Below, in pieces: positions 1-9,000 of a stretch of 9,943 nucleotides of DNA. The position numbers and the translations under genes were made by a program. The notes below the pieces were generated by a model. That model was not told the origin of the DNA, ran no database searches, and saw only the letters and a program-made list of their open reading frames with translations. Each line of letters starts with the position of its first letter. The first letter of the stretch is position 1. The stretch comes from Tannerella sp. (GTDB taxonomy: Bacteria; Bacteroidota; Bacteroidia; Bacteroidales; Tannerellaceae): NCBI GenBank assembly GCA_031261145.1, contig JAISJX010000228.1:1-9943 (forward strand), in the 5' to 3' direction.

Positions 1-3000
1 TCTGCTGCCTGGCGCCGAATCTCTCGGCGATTGACCTTACAAAAGAGCCATGGAAAAATGATAACATAGTCTCATGGAATCCGAGCGCCAGACGTTTTGA
101 GTTTAAGATTGGTGTTGCCACGTTTCCTGGTACGGATAATTTTTTTTCTTCGTTTTCTGTGAAGGCAGGAGATAAGTTTCTTTTCTCATTTGTTTGCACT
201 GGACATTATGGAGACATACACAGTATGGCTTACCAAGGGACATTGAACAGTGATATAGCTATAGGTATGTCATGTAGTATTGAAAATATACCTAATTCTT
301 CGGAGAAAAAAGTAACTTTTAAGAACGGTGGTGACCCTATGTATATAACAATATATTGGTATCCAACTGCTAATTATTTGGATACAAATATCCGGTTTAA
401 ATTAACAGCAGAGGAAAATAAAAAAGATGTATATGGTGAAAATAGATATTTCTCGCTTAACGCCACAAATCCGGTAAACCCGCCGACGATAAATAGTTTT
501 ACTTATAATGCGAACGGTAGTAGCACTATAAACTATGCTTTTCCCGGTAACGTTCCTGTTCGTGATGCAGATTACGCCAGTGCCGGACAAACTAATTGGG
601 CTGATTTAGGAACTTTTGGCAGCGGCGCTTCCGCTTCCCTTACAAGTGGAGCGCTTACTGTAGCCAATGTAACCAATGGCTGGAAACTTCGTGCATGGCA
701 TAAATGGCCGGCAGAAGATATTGGACTTGTTAATGGCATTACATATTCCGGTAAAAAAATGGAATATCTACGTTTTAGTGCAGAGTACAATATTGCCCCT
801 ATTAAATTACCCACGAATCCTGGAATAGAAGACAAAAGCGATGGAAAAGTACTGCTAACATGGGATGTAAATACAACAACTCAACATACACAGGCCGGAA
901 ATGTGTTAATTTATGTTTCCGCAAATAAGCCTACAGTTGCTAAAAAGAAAATTGCAGAAGTAGATTATAAGATTGGTAAATATGAATACGACTTGACAAG
1001 TTTAATAACCCCTGACAACAAGAGTTCTGAGGTGACTACTTTTACGTTTACATTCTACAGGATACCCTTTTCTGAGGCTTATGCGCAAACAAATACGTAT
1101 TCGAGAAACATGCATTACCGGAAGGCTACACTCACTATACTTGCAAAATCGGGGAATAATGGTATTTATCTCGAATGGAAAAATGACAACGGATTTTACA
1201 AAAATGCTTACAAATACCGTTTGGTGGCAACTCAAGGAACTAAAACATGGTCGCCGATTGCAGATATTGATATAACAGCGAGTTCGAAGACTATTGATAT
1301 CACTGATGCCGGGTTTAGCACCTGCAATCCGATAACAGTCAAACTGCAAATGGTAGAGGGCAATGATGTAAAATCAACTTCTAATGAAATGCCGCTTACT
1401 ATTTCTGAAGGTACAAACAACTCTGAAATTGAAGCCTTGAGCGTATCCAAAGGATATTATACCGACCGCGTAAGACTGAATTGGGCGGTAAATAAGGAGA
1501 ATGAATTTGTCCGTTACTTGGTTTACCGGAGGGAATTTGAAAATGTCGCCGCTACTCCGGTATTAGTGGCTACAGTATCTCATCTGGCAGGCGTAACCAC
1601 TTACAATATCGAAGACATGCAGATACAACCGGGCGTTTTCTACACCTATTCGGTGGAAGGTCAGAAAGATTGCGGAGGAGGAACATTGCTCAATACGATT
1701 TACACCCTTACCGATGAGGGTTATGTGCAGCCTTACGGAACGGTAAGCGGACGGGTAACGTATGCTGCCGGTACAGCCGTAAAGGGTGTTACTGTCAGCG
1801 CGGAAGGCACATCAGAGTTGCAAAACAAGGCGATGGATTTTACGCCTTCCAATGACACCTATATCTCGACACTCTACAAAGCGGGCACGCTCGACCCAAA
1901 TCATTTTTCTTTTCAGGCTTGGGTGAAACTCCGACCCTACGACCCGGCGCTTGACACGCAATCTAAACCCGATGACCCGCCGCTTGTTGGCACGGATACG
2001 AAAAGGCAACAATTCCTGTATGCAATGGGCAAATACAATATAACATTATGGGATGAGGGACAGTTAGCGCTGGAACACTGGACAGATAAAGGAGTAATAA
2101 GAGCATCTTCCGATATAAAAATATCCAGTGGAGAATATCATCATATTACCGTAACTTTTGCGGCAGATGCAGCGAATAAAACGACGGAAACCGTATTTTA
2201 TTTAGATGGGGTACCGCGAGACACGCTCGTATCAACAGATGTGTTACCCGCTTCGTTTTCAACGGGTGACTCCATCAATTTCGGAAGAAATGTCCGTACC
2301 AAAGTTTGGCGTCTGAACGGCTATATGGACGAAGTACGGTTGTGGACGACAACGCTTACGGCCGACGAAATAAAAGGCAATTACAACGCCTATATTTCGG
2401 GAAAAGAAGACGGATTGTCTCTCTATTACCGATTCGACGAAACAGCATCGCTTGGGCGTGTGTTCGACCTGTCCGGTCGCAGCGGCAAATTCAACGAAAA
2501 TCACGGGCGTATTTATGGAACCGTACAACGCACCTCAACCGAAATACCCAGCACGGAACAGTTGGCCATCAAGGCAATTACCGATGCAAACGGATATTAC
2601 GAGATAAACACGATTCCCTATTCAGCCGACGGAAATTCCTATATCATCACTCCTGCATTGGGAGTGCACAGTTTCGACCCTATCAACCAACAACCCCGTT
2701 TCCAACCCGGCAGCAGTGTAAAAACCATAGATTTCAAAGACATTTCTTCGTTCACAGTGAAAGGAAAGGTACTGTATGACGGCGAAGGCACAGGCGCTGA
2801 TATCGAAGACAGGGGAACCTATCCGGTGGAAGGCTGTTCGTTCACGGTGGACGGGAAAACGCTGGTACACCCGAATGGGTTGCCGGTGCTTTCCGAATCC
2901 AACGGCGATTTTGAGATAGAAGTGCCTATCGGTATTCACGAAGTGAAAGTGGTCAAAACAGGACATCAATTTGCCGATGGTGGTCGGCTGTTGGAACAAG

Positions 3001-6000
3001 GCAAGGATATCAATTATTTTGATCATAAATCCGGCGTTTATTTTCTGGACCAGACCCGTGTGAAATTGGTCGGGCGCGTAGTGGGTGGAAAGCGTGAACA
3101 TGCCAAACCGTTGGGCTTCGGCGAGAGCGTGAACAATATTGGCGTGCAAACCATCCAACTGATTGCCGCAAAACAAGGCAGTTTTAATAAACTTCCGGGC
3201 GGAGTAAACGATACGATAATACACAACAACGGCGAATGGAAAAAAACCGACGCACTCCGGTACAATCTAAACGACACGACCAAAGTGAACATAACGGACA
3301 AAACGGTAACGATTACAATCAGTCCTGAAACGGGTGAATTTGTGGCTTACCTGCCTCCTGAAATGTACGAAATCCAAAAAATCAAAACCCTGTTGTCTGA
3401 CGACCCTAACGCGACAGAAACCGAGATATTTCAATATCCGGTACAATTAGATTTGACTGCCCTCGCTACGGATAACAAGGATTTGTTGAAAAAGAGTATC
3501 CGCACGTGGACGGATTCGGTGCAAGCCGTAGTGCGTCCGGGTGAACTGCCGCACAAAGTGGCGGTAGAACATTCCGATACAATCACATACAACGAAGAAT
3601 GGAAATTCTTCTATCAGGGCGTGCCGACATTCGGCGTAACGCAATTGGACGGGAAAGCGACGTCGCCCTACTTCGGCGATAAGGAAATAATCCAACAAAA
3701 CCCGATTACAGCCGCGTATGATACCATACAGTTAGCGAAAGAAACAGATCCGGATACGTATGAGTATCTGTTTGGCTTGCCGGTATTTCAACAGGCAGGC
3801 GAATATACGTTCGGGTTTGAAGCGTTCGAGCGATACATCAATTACCGAAACGGTAACGAAGATATTATGCCGGTTACAACGGGCGAGGTGCAGATGAGTA
3901 ACGACCTGCGTATAGGCGCTGCCGGTACGGACGTTATTACGCTTGATTCACTCGGCAAGGGAACTTATACCTTTGTAGCCGGAGTGCCGGACATGACTAC
4001 CGGTATCTTATCGTTTCAAGCAATATTGAGTATAGACGGAGTGGGCTATTACTGGGATTTGCCTGACCCGTCAGGACAAGACGCTATCCTGCTGGGCGCC
4101 AAATCGACAGGCAACGATTTTATAACGGCCGGACCGGATAAAGTTGATTTCATCGTGCACGACCCTCCGGGAACATCCAGTTACGGTTTTATAGAAAAGG
4201 GAGCAACGGTTACCAAAACAACCTCCTATTCGCTTAATGGTGCATTAGGACTTGGATTGACCGGAGAGATAAGTTTAGGCGCTAAAGTAGTAACCTTTGT
4301 AGGTATCGGTGCGGGAATTATCACCGCAGCAGAAGCCAAATTAAAAGTCACAGATGAATTAAAGGAAGAAACCACCTACAAACACGGGAACGAAAAAGAA
4401 GAAACGATAACGGTGACCGAACGAATAGAAACATCGGCAGCATCAGACTATGTGGGTCATGCAGGCGATGTATTCGTGGGTAATTCCACCAATGCACTGT
4501 ATGGCTGGGTCAATGCGATAAGTCCTGTACGGTTGAATAAAGTTGAGAAACCGGAGAATGTGATAATTGATTTAGCCGGCAACGACCCCAATGCTAAATC
4601 CGACCGCTATGTGATAGCCAAGACGGAAGCGCTGGCTTATGGCGAAGAATTTGACACGCGGTTTGCGTTCACGGAATATGAATTGGAAAATATCATGATA
4701 CCGAAATGGAAAGCAAACCGGGAACTGCTGCTACGTCCGCAAGGATATTATTCACAGGCAGAATTAGATGCAATTACGAGTCCGGTATATGTATCCTATC
4801 TGGAAACTACCCATCCGAATTACGGAAAACTGAATACGGATATCACTGCTTTTGGAAGTAAGGCTTCCAAATCATTTGATGATGGTGAAAGTTACAAAAT
4901 CTATTTCCCTAAAAATTACGACGGTATATTAGGAAATAAAGTAATTGACGAACAGTTATTTAAGATAACATTTGTGGATTCGGTAGCCTGGTATTACCAG
5001 AATATCCAACAATGGGAAGATAGGTTGGCTGACAACGAGAAAGAAAAAGTGGAGATGGTGAAACTCGGCAACTACAGTTTTGGCGGTGGTGGCGCGATTA
5101 CCCGTTCTGAACTGACGTCGGCGAAACAAACGAAGTCCAATGAATGGAACATCGTTCTCACCAACACATTCTCGGAGGAAGCCGGAGCGGAATTTTCCGG
5201 AGTTGGAGCCAGCATCAAAGGAGAAATCGTAACGACTTTCGGGTATGGAGGTACAGACAACACATTGACCGAGAACAGTAAAACGGTTGGATTCGTACTG
5301 AAAGAAGAAGGCACAACAGACGAACTTACAGTGGATTACGGACAAACGGCCGGCGGCGGTATTGCATTCAACCTGCGTGGCGGTCGCACAAGTTGTCCTT
5401 ATGAAGGCGAAGTGAGAACGAAATACTACCAACCCGGCCAGCATGTCCTGAGTTCAGCTACTTGGAAGGTGGAAGACCCGAAATTGAGCGTGGAAGGCAG
5501 TGTATATGCCTTGCGTGTACCGGCCATTCGTCCTGCTTCCTATAATCTGGAGTTGAAAAATGAATCGGAAACAGGCAACGACGGTTATTTCCAGATAGTG
5601 GTAGGTGAAAATACCAATCCTGACGGAGCAATCATCAAGATAGACGGTCTGCCGATAGGCAACGGACGTTCATTTACTGTTCCTTCGGGAGTAGGCAATA
5701 TACTGAAAAAGAACCTGACCATCGAAAAAGGACCGGTGAAAGATGAATATAAAGACATTGCTATTATCTTACAGTCGCAATGCGAAACGTCACTGGCAGA
5801 TACGGTGCTTCTGAATGTTGAATTTATACCTTCGTCGAGCGACATCGCGTTCAAGACACCGTCCGACAGATGGATATTGAATACCATCACAGGCGACACG
5901 CTGAATATCGTGTTGAATAAGTATGACGTCAACTATGCCAATTTCGGACATGTCGAATTGCAGTACCATTCTACCGCATCGGCAGACTGGAAATCCATTT

Positions 6001-9000
6001 GGAATTTCTATGCCGATTCCACACGGTATAAAGCATCCACTAACCAATCGACGAGTAGCGTATTGCAGGCTTCTGATACGGAAATCAATTATAAATGGAA
6101 TACCAAAGACATTGTACCCGACGGAACGTATGAACTGCGCGCCCGCACGGTTTGCGAAACAATAGAAGGTGGTTCAGGTGGTTTTATATCGGACTTTACC
6201 ACCGACCCGCTGACCGGCACGAAAGACATGTCGAAACCAACCCTTTTGGGACGTCCTTCACCGGTAAATGGTATCCTTACTGCAAGCGATGAACTGTCTA
6301 TCCTCTTCAACGAAGATATTCAGAGCGGTCTATTACAGAATAAATTAGACCACTTCTCCATCAAGGGGGTATTGAACGCCGCTGAAATTGCGATACCGGA
6401 TGCCGGTCTGTCATTCGACGGAACAACAGGCGTGGCACACACCGAACTGCCGCTTTATACCGATGGCTCGTTCACCCTTGAAACGTGGTTCAAACGCACG
6501 TCCGGAAAGGCAGGGACACTGTTCGCTTACGGCGAGGGTGTAGATTACCTGTCACTCGGATTCGATAAGGACGGTCATGCCAAGGTATCAGTCGGAAGTG
6601 ATACGATTACCTCCACAAACGCTATTGCAGACGATGCGACATGGAAATACATTGCATTGGTTTACAATCGCGAAAGTAATAAAATTTCCGTGTATGAAGA
6701 TGAAGGTATTTATAATAATATTTTGATTCAAGATGCAGCCTTGGGCAGTTTTATTGCTCCGGTAAAAGGAAAACTGTATGCAGGAAACAACGCGAAAAGC
6801 GACGCCGGTTTCGATGGCGCAGTCGCCCGCTTGCATTTCTACACTGATACACGTTCGCAAACGGAAATCTCAAGTTCCAAAAGTCTGACCAAATCGGGCA
6901 CGGAAGTGGACTTGGCCGGTTACTGGGAATTGGACGAAAGCGAAGGCACAACTGCAAAAGACAAAGCGCGTTCACGCCATCTGCGTGTGAACACAAGTTG
7001 GTACGTTTATCCGCAAGGATATGCGGTTGCTGTGAACGACGGCACAACAGGCGAGTATATCTCTGCGGACGTTTCGGCAAACTCTTTCACGATAAATGAT
7101 GATTTCACGCTGGAATTTTGGTTCAAGGGTGTCGCACAGGCAGCAACCTTATTCTCCTGCGACAGCGCTGTATCCATCACTTCCGATGCGACAGGAAAAC
7201 TGTTCCTCCATGTAGGAACGGCTCAGCAGGCGCTTACGCAGACAAGCGTGCTGAACAATGAATGGCATCATTTCGCCCTTTCGGTAAAACGGAACAGCAC
7301 AACAACGACCTATATTGATGGCGTAGCAGCGACACAGTTCAACAGCAGCATCATCAAAGAAGTGGGCGGATTGTTTACTTACGGAGCAAAACGGACAGTA
7401 CCTAATACAGTACCTGTATATGGCGACTATTTCACCGGTCGTTTCGATGAAATCCGCGTATGGGCATCCGCACTGACAGGCGAAAGCGTGAAACTGAACA
7501 AAAACAGCAAACTGTATGGCACCGAAAAGGGGCTAATAGCCTACTATCCGTTTGAAACCTACATCAAACAAACAAACGGCCTCGTTACCGTAACAGCCGA
7601 TTTGCAGGATATGGTAGATAACACGTTAACAGCCACCGCTCCCGCACCGACCGATAATGCCCCCGCATTGAAGGATGTACGTCCGGTAGTCAGTGTTCCT
7701 TTCGATTATGTAGTTTCCAACAACAAGATTGTCTTTACGTTGAAAGAAGAACTCTACAAGATGGAGGGCGTAACGCTGGAACTTGCAGCATGGGATATAC
7801 TTGACCTGCGCGGTAACATAAGCAATATTGAGAAGTGGACGGCATACGTCAATCTCAACAGCCTGAAATGGGCGACCGATGCAGTGAACTTGGTGATTTC
7901 GGAATCGGAAACCCCGACTTTTAAGGCGACAATAAGCAACAACAGTGGATTGAAAACCGATTATTACATCGACAACATCCCCGAATGGTTGACAGTGACG
8001 GCATCACAAGGCACACTGAATCAGTTAGAAAAGAAAGACCTTACTTTCCAAGTACGCAGCGGTGTGAACATCGGCAGCTATGAAGCGGCGGTGGTACTGA
8101 GAGGCGTGAACGGCGTCAGGGAAATTCTTCCCGTAACATTGAAAGTAATGGGACAGAAACCCGACTGGTCGGTGAATCCGAAAGAGTTCACCAACTCGAT
8201 GACTGTAACCGGACAAGTTCAGATATTGGGCGCTTATCAGGAAGATGAAGACGACATTATCGGCGTATTTATCGGTGATTTGTGCGTAGGTCTGGCTTCG
8301 CCCCGATATATCAACGAAATAAATGCGTATTACACTTTTATCAGCGTGTATGGAAATGCGGCACAAAAGAATCAGCCTCTCGTCTTCAAATTGTGGGATG
8401 CAAGTACGGGACGTATCTATCCTGTGGTAGAGTCTTCCATTGGCGAAATCAAGTTCGCTGCCGACAAGATGTATGGTACTCCTTCTGCCCCGATAGTGTT
8501 GAATGCCGTAGATATAACCGAGCAATCCATCGCAATGAATACGGGTTGGAACTGGATATCGTCAAATCAAACAAATGCAAATCCGACCATCCTCTCTCAG
8601 ATGAAGATATTGCTTGCCTCAGTAGGAGAAATGATAAAAGGACGTAGCGACTATCTGGAAGCGCCGACTTATGCAGGTGTAATGCCCGTAACAGAAAAGG
8701 AAATGTACCAGATAAAAGTCAAGCAGGACTATACCATGGTATTGAAAGGCACGCTTGTCAATCCGCTGACTACGCTAATTCCACTGTCGAAAGGCTGGAA
8801 CTGGATAGGATATACTCCTGCCGTTTCAATGAATGTAAAAGAAGCGTTGGCAGGCATCAACGCTAAACATGACGACATGATTAAATCCCAAGGAGGAGGA
8901 TATATGCAATATATGAACGGCACAGGTTGGATGGGTACATTGGCAAGCATGAATCCGGGTAGCGGATATATGTATTACTCGAATGAAACCGCTGCGAAAA

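Noticed and set aside
159..161. GTG as the start codon of the giant gene
   Set aside because: The frame is open and reads as coding-like protein back to the first base of the window. No signal peptide follows GTG 159, though a T9SS cargo needs one. The true start is upstream.
2306..2779. 157-codon plus-strand open frame in another phase
   Set aside because: It overlaps LamG 1 and the following unit and translates to an Arg-rich product with no recognisable features.
2622..3224. 200-codon open frame on the minus strand
   Set aside because: It lies wholly inside the giant gene, antisense to well-recognised CarboxypepD_reg-like domains. Its translation shows no domain pattern, so it is a shadow of the sense-strand coding bias.
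4956..5444. 162-codon minus-strand open frame and similar ones at 8025-8525 and 8826-9305
   Set aside because: All are antisense to supported domains, with low-complexity, Cys/His/Arg-rich translations and no start context. They are shadows.
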